Shown: one piece after another, positions 27,758 to 35,940 of the stretch | How the letters are laid out: each line of letters opens with the position of its first letter | Numbering within the stretch: the stretch's first letter is position 1 | Origin: Clostridia bacterium | Lineage (GTDB): Bacteria; Bacillota; Clostridia; Oscillospirales; Acutalibacteraceae | Length of the DNA stretch: 64,000 nucleotides | Direction of reading: 5' to 3' | Assembly: GCA_017550625.1 (NCBI GenBank) | Contig: JAFZOL010000006.1 | Span: forward strand, 1 to 64,000 | Position numbers and translations under genes: made by a program | Notes under the pieces: model-generated | Seen by the model: the letters and a program-made list of their open reading frames with translations, nothing else | Database searches by the model: none | What the model was told of the DNA's origin: nothing

Positions 27758-28927
27758 TCACTTGATCTTGCCCATGAACTCGATGAGGGTGGCGAAAAAC
27801 TGCCTGAACCAATCGAAGATCTTCGTGAAGAACGCGACCACCTTGTTGACATTGGCGCCGGTGTCGAGGTTCTTTTCGACGGCGGCGATGATCTTGTCGG
27901 CGATCTGGGCGTAGCCCTTGGGCGTGGGATGCGCGATGAGGGCGTATTCGATCGGATCGCTGATCGAGAGGATGTGGCCGATGGACATCTCGGTGGCGGC
28001 GGAGGGCGTTTCGACGTCGGAGATGTCGACGTAGATATAGCCGCGCTCAAGCGCGCACATCTGGGTGTAGGCGTTCATCGAATCCATGATGCCGTTGATG
28101 AGGCCGCCGATCTTGATCGAGACGTCGTCGGTCGCCGTGGCGTTCTTGATCGGGTTCATGGTGCCCACAAGCACGACCGTGGCGTCGGGGTTGACCTCTT
28201 TGATGTAGTCGAGCAGGAGCGGATAGGCATCCTTCCAGTAAGCGAAATACTGCTGGAGAAGGTCCATGATGTGGGCGATGCCGCCGGGGATGGCGGAGAT
28301 ATCGCTCATGTCAAGCGTGTTGAGGCCGAAGATCTGCGCCTTGTAGATGACGTCGGTCTGGCCGAGGCCGATCGTGATGAGGCTGGCGTTCGCGATCATC
28401 TCGCGCACGCTCATGATCTCGCCGGTCTCGCCGTAGGCCGCCTGGCCGTCAAGCGTGTAGCTGAGCGGGTCGCCGAAATACTTGAGGTCGGTCTCGTAGC
28501 GGCGGATCATAGAACCGTCCTGATACGTGAACTCGTCGTCACGGAAGCCGTCGTCAATGCCGAGCAGGTCGAGCACGTAGGCGGTGGAAACGGCGTCGTG
28601 CGCGAGCGGCCAGAGCTTGGCGCTCGTGTCGCGCAGATCATCGGGCGCGTTGAGGCCGAACGCCTCGGCGATGCGGTTCGGATAGGAGCCGTCCACGTTG
28701 CGGCATTCAAAATTGCCGTAGGTATCGTTGAGATAGATCTGGTTCTGCCAGTTGTCGCCCGCGCCGTAGCCGCGCGTGAAGCTGTCGCCGATCGCAAGAT
28801 AGCCGATGCCCTCTTTGAGCGAGGCGTAGGGGTCGTTCTGCGTGTCGGCCGCGAACGCCGGCGCGATGAGCGCGGTTGCCATCAACACGGAAAGCAGCAG
28901 CGCGATGATCTTGGTCGTCTTTTTCAT
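27758..28927 (-). CDS. Secreted SGNH/GDSL hydrolase with amphipathic tail
   Basis: 389 residues from ATG 28925-28927 behind AAAGGAG. The signal peptide is MKKTTKIIALLLSVLMATA...APAFAA. Block I is LAIGDSFTRGYG, with the nucleophile serine; IGLGQTD stands at the block III position, with Q where GxND would be expected; and HPTPKGYAQIADK supplies the catalytic histidine at block V, with P in place of the usual D at -2. It is probably an esterase acting on cell-wall or dietary polysaccharide acetyl groups. The last 30 residues (KVVAFFTKIFDWFRQFF, then ATLIEFMGKIK) form an aromatic amphipathic helix resembling the tails of two other secreted proteins in this window. Confidence 0.88.
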   Translation of the reverse strand: MKKTTKIIALLLSVLMATALIAPAFAADTQNDPYASLKEGIGYLAIGDSFTRGYGAGDNWQNQIYLNDTYGNFECRNVDGSYPNRIAEAFGLNAPDDLRDTSAKLWPLAHDAVSTAYVLDLLGIDDGFRDDEFTYQDGSMIRRYETDLKYFGDPLSYTLDGQAAYGETGEIMSVREMIANASLITIGLGQTDVIYKAQIFGLNTLDMSDISAIPGGIAHIMDLLQQYFAYWKDAYPLLLDYIKEVNPDATVVLVGTMNPIKNATATDDVSIKIGGLINGIMDSMNAYTQMCALERGYIYVDISDVETPSAATEMSIGHILSISDPIEYALIAHPTPKGYAQIADKIIAAVEKNLDTGANVNKVVAFFTKIFDWFRQFFATLIEFMGKIK

Positions 28928-28965
28928 ATGACTGTACTCCTTTGTGGTTATTTTGTACATAAATC

Positions 28966-28994
28966 ATTATAGCACCATATTCTTTTTTTTGCAA
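28966..28994 (-). promoter_or_regulatory. Promoter of the SGNH hydrolase gene
   Basis: TTGCAA (28989-28994), 17 bp, TATAAT (28966-28971) on the minus strand. Confidence 0.85.
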
Positions 28995-29102
28995 TATGCT
29001 TTTATCATTTTTGATAAAACTGTTTTCTGAGGACGGCCCGGGCGCCGCGGGACGCCCGGATAAGGACAGCGACCATATTGGCCGTGACCGGAGACAAAAC
29101 TC

Positions 29103-29131
29103 TTTTCTTTTGCGAAACAGTATGGTATAAT
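29103..29131 (+). promoter_or_regulatory. Promoter of the DUF4838 gene
   Basis: TATAAT (29126-29131) with a weak TTTTCT 17 bp upstream (29103-29108). Confidence 0.6.
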
Positions 29132-29158
29132 AATCAAAACACGCAAGGAGGGGATCTT

Positions 29159-31492
29159 ATGAAGACCCGCGTTTTCGCCGTCCTGCTGGCATTCCTGCTG
29201 ATCGGGTGCGCGTTCCCGTTCGCCGCCCTCGCCGCGCCGGAGGCCAAAATCTCGATCCGGCTCGCCCCGGACGCCGGGGAGGCCGAACAGGCGGCAGCCG
29301 CCGTTCTGAGCGACTATCTCGGGCAGATCACGGGCACAAAGCCCGAAACGACGGCCGCCAAAGGCGAGTCGGAAGACGGCATCGTTCTGCGTCTGCTGGA
29401 CGGCATCGTTCTGCGCCTGCTGCCGGACGGCGGCGCGCGCCGCAAGGGCGCGTATACCCTGCGCCGCGGGGTCGACAGCGCAAACCGTCCGCTTGCCGAA
29501 GCCGACGCCGCGTTTTATATCGAAGCGGAAGATATAAGGGGCCTGTGGAACGGCGTTTACGGCTTTTTGAGGCGCGTTTGCGGGGTGGAGGTCTATTCCC
29601 CCGCCGTGGTCAGCGTCCCCGAAAACGCCTCGTTCGCGCTCCCGGAGGATTACTTTTATGAATACGAGCCCCTGCTCGAATACGCCGACACGGACTGGGC
29701 GTCCGGCCGTGACCCCGTGTTCTCGGTCGCGAACGGCTTAAACGGCAGCAGGAGCAACATCGGCGAAATTTACGGCAAGCCCGTGAATTATCTGTGGTTC
29801 TGCCACACGCTCGGCGCCGCCCTCGTGCCTTATTGGGAATATTTCGACGCCCATCCCGAATACTACGCCCTGACCGAGCGCGCCGGCGTGCGCGAGCCCA
29901 CGCAGGTGTGCCTGACGAACCCCGACGTGCTGCGTCTTACGATAGAAGGCGTGAAGCAGAAGCTCGACGCGGAATACGACCCCGAGGCCGCTTTGAACAT
30001 CGTTTCGGTGTCGCAGCTCGACAATTTCGATTACTGCGTGTGCGAAGCCTGCGCCGCCCTCGCCGAGCAGTACGGCGGCCCCTCCGGCGCGCTCATCTGG
30101 TTCATCAATCAGGTGGCCGAGGCGATCGAGCCGGACTACCCGGACGTTGTGATCGATACCTTCGCCTATGAGTATACCCGCCACGCGCCGACGGGCATCA
30201 CGGTGCGCGATAACGTATGCGTGCGCCTTTGCTCGATCGAGTGCTGCTTTTCGCACGCGATCGACGACCCCGACTGCCCCGTCAACGCCGAATTTTATAA
30301 GGATCTGCAGGACTGGGCGGCGATCTGCAAGCGCCTCTACGTGTGGGATTACACCACCGACTTCAACCAGACGCTCGGCGTGTTCCCGAACTTCGGCGTG
30401 CTGAGCGAGAATCTGAGAATTTTCCGCGAGAACAACGTGGTGGGCGTGTTCGAGCAGGGCGTGGGCGAAACCGTGACCTGCGACACCGAGTTTGCCGACC
30501 TCAGGGCGTATCTGTTGGCGTGCAACATGCGCGAGGACCTCTCCGAAGAAGAGAACGCGGCGCTGACGCGCGGCTTTCTGGAGGCGTATTACGGCGAGGG
30601 CGCCGACGAGATCGAAACGTATCTTGGCTTCATCACCGCCCACGCGGGCGACCCCGACGGCCATCTCTATAACCGCGCGTCCATGCTCAAAACCATGCAC
30701 GGAATAACGAACGCCGACGTCAAAACGGTCGACGCCCTGTGGAACGCCGCCGTCGAAAAATGCGAGGCCGCCGGCAACGCCGAAGCCGCCGCGCGCGTGC
30801 GACGGTCGCAGCTCAGCTGGCGCTATTACAAGGCCTGCAACGGCCTCGGCGAGTTCCGCCACGGTCTGAACGTCGGGCGCTGGACGAAGGCGAACGAGGC
30901 GCTGTTCGAAGACCTCAAATCGTTCGGCGTGACCTCGTACGACGAGAGCAAGCCGATGCCCGAAACCGTGAGCGGTTTTCTCTATCCGCTCGCGTGGGTG
31001 GATACCGAGGGCATGGTGCTCACGCTCGATCTGTACCTGATCCCGGCGATCGCCGCCGTCGCGCTCATCCTCTCGGTCGTCGCCCTCATCCGCAAAAAAT
31101 ATGTCCTGCTGCTCGCGAATATCGCCGCTCTGTGCGGGATCTTCGCCACCACGTGGCTCGTGGACCTCAACGAACTCGGCCTGCCGGTGTCGTCGTCCCT
31201 GCTGTTCGCCGCCATCGTGCTCACCGTCGTCGCCCTCGCGGCGGTCGGCTATGCCCGCAAGCCCGGGCGCGCCAAAAAGCTTGTCGGCGGGGCCGTCGCC
31301 GTGTGCCTGCTTTCGGGGGCGTTCGCCGCCGTTCTTATCGTGCTCGGCAAAAACATGATGAACGGCCTCGCGTCCCACCTCGCGCTCTTCACCGTCTGCC
31401 TCGTGCTCGAGGGCCTGGCGCTCTTGGGGCTGCTGATCCTGCTGCCCGCGGCGTTTCTCAGAAAAAAGAAAAAGCCCGAAGCCGCGGCGTGA
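29159..31492 (+). CDS. DUF4838 family membrane-anchored protein
   Basis: 777 residues from ATG 29159 behind AAGGAGG. A signal peptide (TRVFAVLLAFLLIGCAFPFAALAA) is followed by an alpha-glucuronidase-type N-terminal domain (AAAAVLSDYLGQITGTKPE) and the DUF4838 core with WFCHTLGAALVPYWEYFDAHPEYYAL, SVSQLDNFDYCVCEAC and YEYTRHAPTGI. After residue 620 come five or six membrane helices and a basic end (RKKKKPEAAA). DUF4838 proteins are thought to be extracellular glycan-active proteins; the multi-helix anchor is unusual. A 24-bp in-frame tandem duplication occurs near residue 75. Monocistronic with a strong terminator. Confidence 0.85.
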   Translation: MKTRVFAVLLAFLLIGCAFPFAALAAPEAKISIRLAPDAGEAEQAAAAVLSDYLGQITGTKPETTAAKGESEDGIVLRLLDGIVLRLLPDGGARRKGAYTLRRGVDSANRPLAEADAAFYIEAEDIRGLWNGVYGFLRRVCGVEVYSPAVVSVPENASFALPEDYFYEYEPLLEYADTDWASGRDPVFSVANGLNGSRSNIGEIYGKPVNYLWFCHTLGAALVPYWEYFDAHPEYYALTERAGVREPTQVCLTNPDVLRLTIEGVKQKLDAEYDPEAALNIVSVSQLDNFDYCVCEACAALAEQYGGPSGALIWFINQVAEAIEPDYPDVVIDTFAYEYTRHAPTGITVRDNVCVRLCSIECCFSHAIDDPDCPVNAEFYKDLQDWAAICKRLYVWDYTTDFNQTLGVFPNFGVLSENLRIFRENNVVGVFEQGVGETVTCDTEFADLRAYLLACNMREDLSEEENAALTRGFLEAYYGEGADEIETYLGFITAHAGDPDGHLYNRASMLKTMHGITNADVKTVDALWNAAVEKCEAAGNAEAAARVRRSQLSWRYYKACNGLGEFRHGLNVGRWTKANEALFEDLKSFGVTSYDESKPMPETVSGFLYPLAWVDTEGMVLTLDLYLIPAIAAVALILSVVALIRKKYVLLLANIAALCGIFATTWLVDLNELGLPVSSSLLFAAIVLTVVALAAVGYARKPGRAKKLVGGAVAVCLLSGAFAAVLIVLGKNMMNGLASHLALFTVCLVLEGLALLGLLILLPAAFLRKKKKPEAAA
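29375..29422 (+). repeat. 24-bp tandem duplication inside the DUF4838 gene
   Basis: Two copies of GACGGCATCGTTCTGCGYCT followed by GCTG (29375-29398 and 29399-29422), differing at one base. Translated, DGIVLRLL appears twice in a row. Reading frame is kept. Confidence 0.9.
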
Positions 31493-31512
31493 CCGCGATC
31501 AAATAAAACGAA

Positions 31513-31555
31513 ACCGGCGGACCGTCTGACGACGGTCCGCCGGTATGTTTTTTTG
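31513..31555. terminator. Bidirectional terminator
   Basis: Fourteen-bp stem ACCGGCGGACCGTC/GACGGTCCGCCGGT, then ATGTTTTTTTG on plus and TTCGTTTTATTT on minus; shared by the convergent DUF4838 and DUF6508 genes. Confidence 0.92.
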
Positions 31556-31576
31556 CCGTTTTGCGGGGAGGGGCGG

Positions 31577-31999
31577 TCACGCGTTCGTTTCGCGATCGAT
31601 CGAAGCGAGCCGTTCGAGGCAGCGCACGACGGTGCCGTCCTTGCAGAAGCCCAACAGCGCGCCGTCGCAGAACCGCTCCGCCCGGACGGACCGCACCAGC
31701 AGAGCGATCACGAGCTTCGCGTCCGCGCGGCTGATGTCGGCCGGTTTCGGGTCGTTTGCGCTCAGGACGCCGTATTGCTCCAGCGTTTCGAGATAATGGG
31801 TGTGCTCGTATTCCGGATGCGCGTCGCAGAACCGGAACAGGGTCTCGATAAACCGGTCCACCGCCGCCGTGTAACGCACGTAGGGCATCTGCTTCGGGTG
31901 CCCGGGCGAGCCGTCGTTTTTTTTGTCGACGATCCACTCGCCGTAAGAATCGTTTTTCAGGCTCGGTATGAGGGCCGTCAATTCGCTGAATGTATTCAT
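31577..31999 (-). CDS. DUF6508 domain protein
   Basis: 140 residues. The segments YGEWIVDKKNDGS, MPYVRYTAAVDRFIETLFRFCDAHPEYEHTHYLETLEQYG and ADAKLVIALLVRSVRAERFCDGALLGFCKDGTVVRCLERL fit the DUF6508 pattern, a small helical cytosolic protein of unknown role. Its ATG overlaps the stop of the upstream HExxH protein gene by 4 bases, so the two are translationally coupled. Confidence 0.8.
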   Translation of the reverse strand: MNTFSELTALIPSLKNDSYGEWIVDKKNDGSPGHPKQMPYVRYTAAVDRFIETLFRFCDAHPEYEHTHYLETLEQYGVLSANDPKPADISRADAKLVIALLVRSVRAERFCDGALLGFCKDGTVVRCLERLASIDRETNA

Positions 32000-32778
32000 T
32001 TTCGTCCTCCTGTGTTTTCGTGTCCGGCGTATTTTGCCGAAACAATTTTGTAAGCTTCGTCGATAAACGCGTCGATATCGTTCTTATGGTCACGGTAGCA
32101 GGCTTTGACCCTGTCCATGACGCTGGTACCGTCGTTTTGGTCCGGGACGTAAAACTCGGGATATGCCCTGTTGTCATAAAGCATATACGGCGCGACGCTT
32201 TCGTCGTGCAAAATCGGGTCGACGACGATCTCTTCGAGATACCACAGGGGATCAGGCCACGACGGCGGTTTGCAGCCGACGCCGTGGAGCTGTTTCCATT
32301 TCTCGTAGAAGATCATGTGGTTTATTTCGTGCGGCGCGGCGGAGAATACCCGCTCTTCATCGTGGTAAGAGACAAAGAAGCACTTTTCTTCGGTGTTTCT
32401 CGGATAAAAAGGGATGTACCCGACGAAGCAGCGGATGACCGGGTATTCACGGCTCCACTCGTAATCGAGAAGCCTGCACTGCGCCTCGATGTTTTTGTAA
32501 ATAAAGGTGTCGAAGACCTCGGAAAAATGCGCGATCCTTTGGCGGATCTCACGGTCGTTTTCGTTAAGCCTATTGAGGACGACGTCGCGGATCAGCGCTT
32601 CGCGGGTCCCGCGGTCCTCTACGGCTGAAACGCCCGCAAGTTCGGGGTATAACGAGACCGTTTTCGCGTAAAAGGGGCGCGTTGTGTTGGCTTGTTTTTC
32701 TTTGCTGAGGTAGTTGGTAATGATCCGCACGTTATCGCGCGGATCGATCTTTTCCACTTTCAAAGTCGGCAGGTACAT
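31996..32778 (-). CDS. Putative zinc metallopeptidase (HEINH motif)
   Basis: 260 residues, soluble, with no signal peptide. The motif APHEINHMIFYEKW gives HExxH, and WYLEEIVVDPIL, about 40 residues later, offers a glutamate as third zinc ligand, as in gluzincins. The preceding strand CFFVSYHDEERVFS and the spacing resemble DUF2268-type proteases, but the family match is uncertain. The N-terminal half (LKVEKIDPRDNVRIITNYLS; ENDREIRQRIAHFSEVFDTF) is helical. It is coupled to the DUF6508 gene. Function unknown; either a peptidase or a relic using the fold. Confidence 0.78.
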   Translation of the reverse strand: MYLPTLKVEKIDPRDNVRIITNYLSKEKQANTTRPFYAKTVSLYPELAGVSAVEDRGTREALIRDVVLNRLNENDREIRQRIAHFSEVFDTFIYKNIEAQCRLLDYEWSREYPVIRCFVGYIPFYPRNTEEKCFFVSYHDEERVFSAAPHEINHMIFYEKWKQLHGVGCKPPSWPDPLWYLEEIVVDPILHDESVAPYMLYDNRAYPEFYVPDQNDGTSVMDRVKACYRDHKNDIDAFIDEAYKIVSAKYAGHENTGGRK

Positions 32779-32829
32779 GTTCCTCTCCCCCTTTCTTTGC
32801 GTTTCAGAATAGAAGAAGGGGCCGGAGCG

Positions 32830-32979
32830 TCAGTTCGTGATGAATTTCAGGTCGGCGTAGATCGGGAAATGGTCGGAGGTGAAGCGGCCGCTGAAGCCCT
32901 TCGCGACCGTGCGGTACGCCTCGACGCTGAAATCGTCGGAGCATAAAACGACGATCCGTTTCATGGCGAGAATGAACAT
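32830..32979 (-). pseudogene. Remnant of an endonuclease/exonuclease/phosphatase (EEP) gene
   Basis: A 49-codon frame from ATG 32977-32979 to TGA 32830. After a short start (MFILAMKRIVVLC) it reads SDDFSVEAYRTVAKGFSGRF and then TSDHFPIYADLKF, exactly the last 35 residues of an EEP enzyme including the catalytic SDHFPI. The intact homologue at 42522-43421 ends with the matching YKVVRTT...SDHFPIELKFKLS. The rest of the enzyme is gone. A promoter (33011-33039) and a GGGAGGG ribosome site remain, so the fragment may still be expressed. I read it as an internal deletion that kept both ends of a gene. Confidence 0.75.
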
Positions 32980-33010
32980 AAAACGCCCTCCCGTAGACTT
33001 TTATGCTTTG

Positions 33011-33039
33011 ATCATAACACAAAAACGGGCTGTTGTAAA
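33011..33039 (-). promoter_or_regulatory. Promoter in front of the EEP remnant
   Basis: TTTACA (33034-33039), 17 bp, TATGAT (33011-33016) on the minus strand. Confidence 0.75.
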
Positions 33040-33077
33040 GGGACGTTTGCGCCCGGGCGCGCAAGGGATCTTTTTAG

Positions 33078-33110
33078 AAAAAAGAGATCCCGCGCGGGGC
33101 GCAGGATCTC
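33078..33110 (-). terminator. Terminator of the 29-aa peptide gene
   Basis: Twelve-bp stem GAGATCCTGCGC/GCGCGGGATCTC (one wobble), three-base loop, followed by six T on the minus strand, 30 bp after the stop. Confidence 0.92.
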
Positions 33111-33140
33111 GGGATCATGGTTTTACGTGAAAAGCGGCGC

Positions 33141-33230
33141 TTAAAACAGCTTGCCGCCGTTAAAGAGTACCAGAATGCTCATGAAAAACGCGGAAATGAT
33201 ATCGCCGATCGCATCAAAGAAGCCTTCCAT
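33141..33230 (-). CDS. Free-standing 29-aa hydrophobic amphipathic peptide
   Basis: ATG 33228-33230 to TAA 33141-33143. The peptide begins MEGFFDAIGDIISAFFMSIL and ends VLFNGGKLF. It has one acidic face (E2, D6, D10) and a strong hydrophobic face, then a short basic end; it could insert in or span a membrane. A perfect AAAGGAGG lies 8-9 bases before the ATG. The promoter TTGACA-17-TATAAT and a 12-bp terminator frame it exactly, so the transcript of about 180 nt carries only this gene. Candidates are a membrane-active toxin, a secreted or surface helix, or a small regulator of a membrane protein. I recognise no family. Confidence 0.75.
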   Translation of the reverse strand: MEGFFDAIGDIISAFFMSILVLFNGGKLF

Positions 33231-33263
33231 AACATGTTCCTCCTTTTGAATTTGTACAATGAT

Positions 33264-33292
33264 ATTATACCTCAAGCGAGGGCGTTTGTCAA
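33264..33292 (-). promoter_or_regulatory. Consensus promoter of the 29-aa peptide gene
   Basis: TTGACA (33287-33292), exactly 17 bp, TATAAT (33264-33269) on the minus strand: full match to the housekeeping sigma consensus. Confidence 0.92.
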
Positions 33293-33337
33293 CCGTCTTG
33301 TCGCCGAAGCGCACCGCCGACAGAATAAAAACGGGAT

Positions 33338-33991
33338 TTATCTGACCGCCTTCAGCGTATGGGTCGCGCCCCAGCTTTTCAGGACCGAGACGGATGAAAA
33401 ACCGGCTTCGGCCAAAGCCGCTGTTTCATGTTCGACGGTCAAAGGGGTGTCATAGTGATAAAAGGCCCCGTCCGCGATATGCTGTTCTTTTTTCAGGCGA
33501 AGAAGCTCTGCCCGGTAAAACCGCTCTTCTTCGTCGGACGGCGCGAAATAATCGGTCAGGATAAAATAACCTCCGGGCTTCAGCGCGCTTCGCAGTTTTT
33601 CGTAGAGCGGTATTTTCTCCCGCGCGGTGAAATGATGGAGAGATTCCACGGACACCGCCGCGTCAAACGCGTTTTCGCCGAACGGCACGTCAAAATACGA
33701 GCCTAAAACCAGCGTCAACGCTTGATCGGGAAATTTCGCGCGCAGCCTGTCGAGCATGCCCGGCGCGAGGTCGATGCCCGTAACGACCGCCGACGGCACC
33801 GACCCGAAATAATAATCCAGCTCCAGACCCGTGCCGCAGCCCAGATCGAGAAGGCGCGTGCCGCATTCCCGCGGCAGGCAGCCCGCCGTGAACGGATAGA
33901 ATTCGCGTGCCCGGTCGATACAGGACAGTTGGTGTTCTTCGTATCCGTTCAGCCGGGCGTCGAAGAATTCGCCCATTTTTTCAAGCGTCAT
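33338..33991 (-). CDS. Class I SAM-dependent methyltransferase
   Basis: 217 residues from ATG 33989-33991 (MTLEKMGEFFDARLNGYEEH); an ATG four codons earlier overlaps the ribosome site AAAGG. Motif I is LLDLGCGTGLELDYY, motif II VTGIDLAPGML, motif III FDAAVSVESLHHF, followed by LKPGGYFILTDYF. This is the common small-molecule or protein methyltransferase fold; the substrate is unknown. The protein ends WGATHTLKAVR. It is the last gene of a minus-strand series with the lipase-like gene, 51 bp downstream of it. Confidence 0.9.
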   Translation of the reverse strand: MTLEKMGEFFDARLNGYEEHQLSCIDRAREFYPFTAGCLPRECGTRLLDLGCGTGLELDYYFGSVPSAVVTGIDLAPGMLDRLRAKFPDQALTLVLGSYFDVPFGENAFDAAVSVESLHHFTAREKIPLYEKLRSALKPGGYFILTDYFAPSDEEERFYRAELLRLKKEQHIADGAFYHYDTPLTVEHETAALAEAGFSSVSVLKSWGATHTLKAVR

Positions 33992-34042
33992 GCGTTGCCC
34001 CATCCTTTCTCCCGGACAAGATCGGGGACGTTCCTTCGACGG

Positions 34043-35314
34043 TCACAGGGCGTCGATCATCAGCATCAGGCTCAGAAGCTCGACCTGCCCTTTCTTTTCG
34101 GGACGGAAGATGTTGCCCTGCAGCGCCATGTGCGCGCCCCTGTAGGTGGGGAAAACGTGATAAACGCCCTTCGAAAAGCCCTTTTCGGCAAGGGCGACGC
34201 CGGGCGCTTCGTTGACCGTATCGCTCGGCTTGTCGAACGGGGCGGTCTCGGACACCGTGTTCACGAGACCGTCGTTGTGCTGCCAGCGCCGATCCAGTAC
34301 CATGCCGCCCTCGGTGACGGTGTCGGTGTTGCCCATCACGTGGATGAAAAGCCTGAAAAAGGGATCGCCGATCTTCCGGTCCTGAACGCGGTAGCTGCCG
34401 TCGCCCGCGGGGCGCGTGGCGTCGAACGGGACGGAGAAATAGTAGATATCCGGCACCATGCGGATCCCGGCGTTCATCAACACGGAATGGTCGGGGTGCA
34501 TGTCGTAAAGACCGGTATCGGGCCGGGCGACGCGGCCGGAGGTGATCTTGCGGCCGCGGTCGGCGATCTTGCGCATGCCGGCTTCGGGCAGGAAACGCGT
34601 CCACGCCGGAAGGGCGCCGAGCGCATCGGCGCATTTTTCACGGAAGCGCGTTTCGATCGCCGTGACCGCCTGATGGTTCACGTGCAGCGTGGTGCCGTTG
34701 TAGGCGGCGGCAAGCCCGCAAATCGAATAGATCCAGTCCTGTTTGCCGCCCTCGAACAAGCCGGACAGGCTGCCGTCCGTAGTGGCGATTTTCTCTTCTT
34801 CGTCGCCGTAGGCAAGCAGCGAAGCGAGCAGGGCCGCGGTGGGGCCGCCGAAGGAATGCGCCATGATGTTGATCTTGTGCGCCGCGTCCCATTGGGGCAG
34901 GACCGGCTTGCCGGTATAATCCTTGCCGTAGCGCGGGTGGCCGAAGCGCTCGCTGTGCGCCTTGCCGTAGTCCACGCGCGTGCCCGTCAGCTGCGCGTAA
35001 AGCTCGCAGGCGCGGTCCCACGCCGAGCCGACGGGATCCACCGACGGCGCGACGACCGTGAAGCCGGAGGCGTTGAGCCGCTTGACCGTGTTGCCGCTGA
35101 ACAGACCCCAATAGGCGAACGTATCGTGGCCGGGCTCGTTTTGTCCCCAGCCGAAGAACCCGTGGAGAAACACGAACGGATAGCGCGTTTTGGCCGAGCT
35201 GTGGTCGATGTCGAGCCCCTTGCCCGGGGCTTTGAGAAACCGCACGGCGCCCGCGCCGGTGAGCAGGGCGCGGTTGAGGACGTAAATGGTGCCTGTCAGT
35301 AAGTCGTAACGCAT
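34043..35314 (-). CDS. Lipase-like alpha/beta-hydrolase (family I.5 type)
   Basis: 423 residues. It follows the Staphylococcus/Geobacillus lipase pattern closely: YPFVFLHGFFGWG at the oxyanion site, DPVGSAWDRACELYAQLTGTRVDYGKAHSERFGHPRYG, then the nucleophile in IMAHSFGGPTAALL (AHSxG, as in Bacillus lipases). NDGLVNTVSE probably supplies the acid and HVFPTYRGAHMA the final histidine. Known members are secreted, but I see no clear signal peptide; the first 30 residues are only weakly hydrophobic and broken by R. It could be cytosolic or membrane-associated. It lies 51 bp after the P-loop kinase gene. Confidence 0.88.
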   Translation of the reverse strand: MRYDLLTGTIYVLNRALLTGAGAVRFLKAPGKGLDIDHSSAKTRYPFVFLHGFFGWGQNEPGHDTFAYWGLFSGNTVKRLNASGFTVVAPSVDPVGSAWDRACELYAQLTGTRVDYGKAHSERFGHPRYGKDYTGKPVLPQWDAAHKINIMAHSFGGPTAALLASLLAYGDEEEKIATTDGSLSGLFEGGKQDWIYSICGLAAAYNGTTLHVNHQAVTAIETRFREKCADALGALPAWTRFLPEAGMRKIADRGRKITSGRVARPDTGLYDMHPDHSVLMNAGIRMVPDIYYFSVPFDATRPAGDGSYRVQDRKIGDPFFRLFIHVMGNTDTVTEGGMVLDRRWQHNDGLVNTVSETAPFDKPSDTVNEAPGVALAEKGFSKGVYHVFPTYRGAHMALQGNIFRPEKKGQVELLSLMLMIDAL

Positions 35315-35365
35315 AGGCGGACTCCTTTCGGTTCGGGGGACCGGATGCGGTCAACAATCCGGGAT

Positions 35366-35917
35366 TTACAGATCGAACGTGTCTTTGATCAGTCTCGCGA
35401 CTTCTTCGGGCGATTTATCCGAATTGTCGATCCGGAGGTAGTTGTCAAACGTGATCTCACCCTCGAAGCTGACGCACCTGTGGTTTTTATCGTCCTCGAT
35501 CAGACGCCGGTTGGAGGTTTCGATGTCTCTTTTGGACGCCTTGTGCTTCAGCCTGTTTTCGGTAACGTTTCTCTGCAGCCTTACTTCCTGCGGCGCGATC
35601 AGCTCAACGTAATAGAACTCGGTCCCGTACGGTTCGAAAATGCTTTTGACGTGCTCCAGATATTCCCGGTCCTCAGGCTCGTCGAACGCCCACATGATCG
35701 TATAGATCATCCCGTAGTTGTCCGAAGCCGCAAAGTTTCTGAAGATGACGTCGCGCATCTCGCGGATAGCGTTCCAGTTCCACCGGCCGAAGATCTCCAG
35801 TACCGGTTCAATGGTCATGTGGTTGTGAAACAGGCGAAGATCTGTGATTTTCATCAGTTCCTGACCGACGGTCATTTTTCCGACGGCCGCGTCGCCTATA
35901 ATAAACAGAAGTTTCAT
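35366..35917 (-). CDS. P-loop nucleoside/shikimate kinase-like protein
   Basis: 183 residues. Walker A is LLFIIGDAAVGKMTVG at the N-terminus; FHNHMTIEPVLEIFGRWNW lies at the acceptor-binding position; a lid-like segment RLKHKASKRDIE with basic residues follows. These small AAA-type kinases phosphorylate sugars, nucleosides or antibiotics; the substrate is unknown. It is flanked by a methyltransferase 23 bp upstream and the lipase-like gene downstream. Confidence 0.83.
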   Translation of the reverse strand: MKLLFIIGDAAVGKMTVGQELMKITDLRLFHNHMTIEPVLEIFGRWNWNAIREMRDVIFRNFAASDNYGMIYTIMWAFDEPEDREYLEHVKSIFEPYGTEFYYVELIAPQEVRLQRNVTENRLKHKASKRDIETSNRRLIEDDKNHRCVSFEGEITFDNYLRIDNSDKSPEEVARLIKDTFDL

Positions 35918-35940
35918 AGCATTCCTCCGTTAATCCCGTT

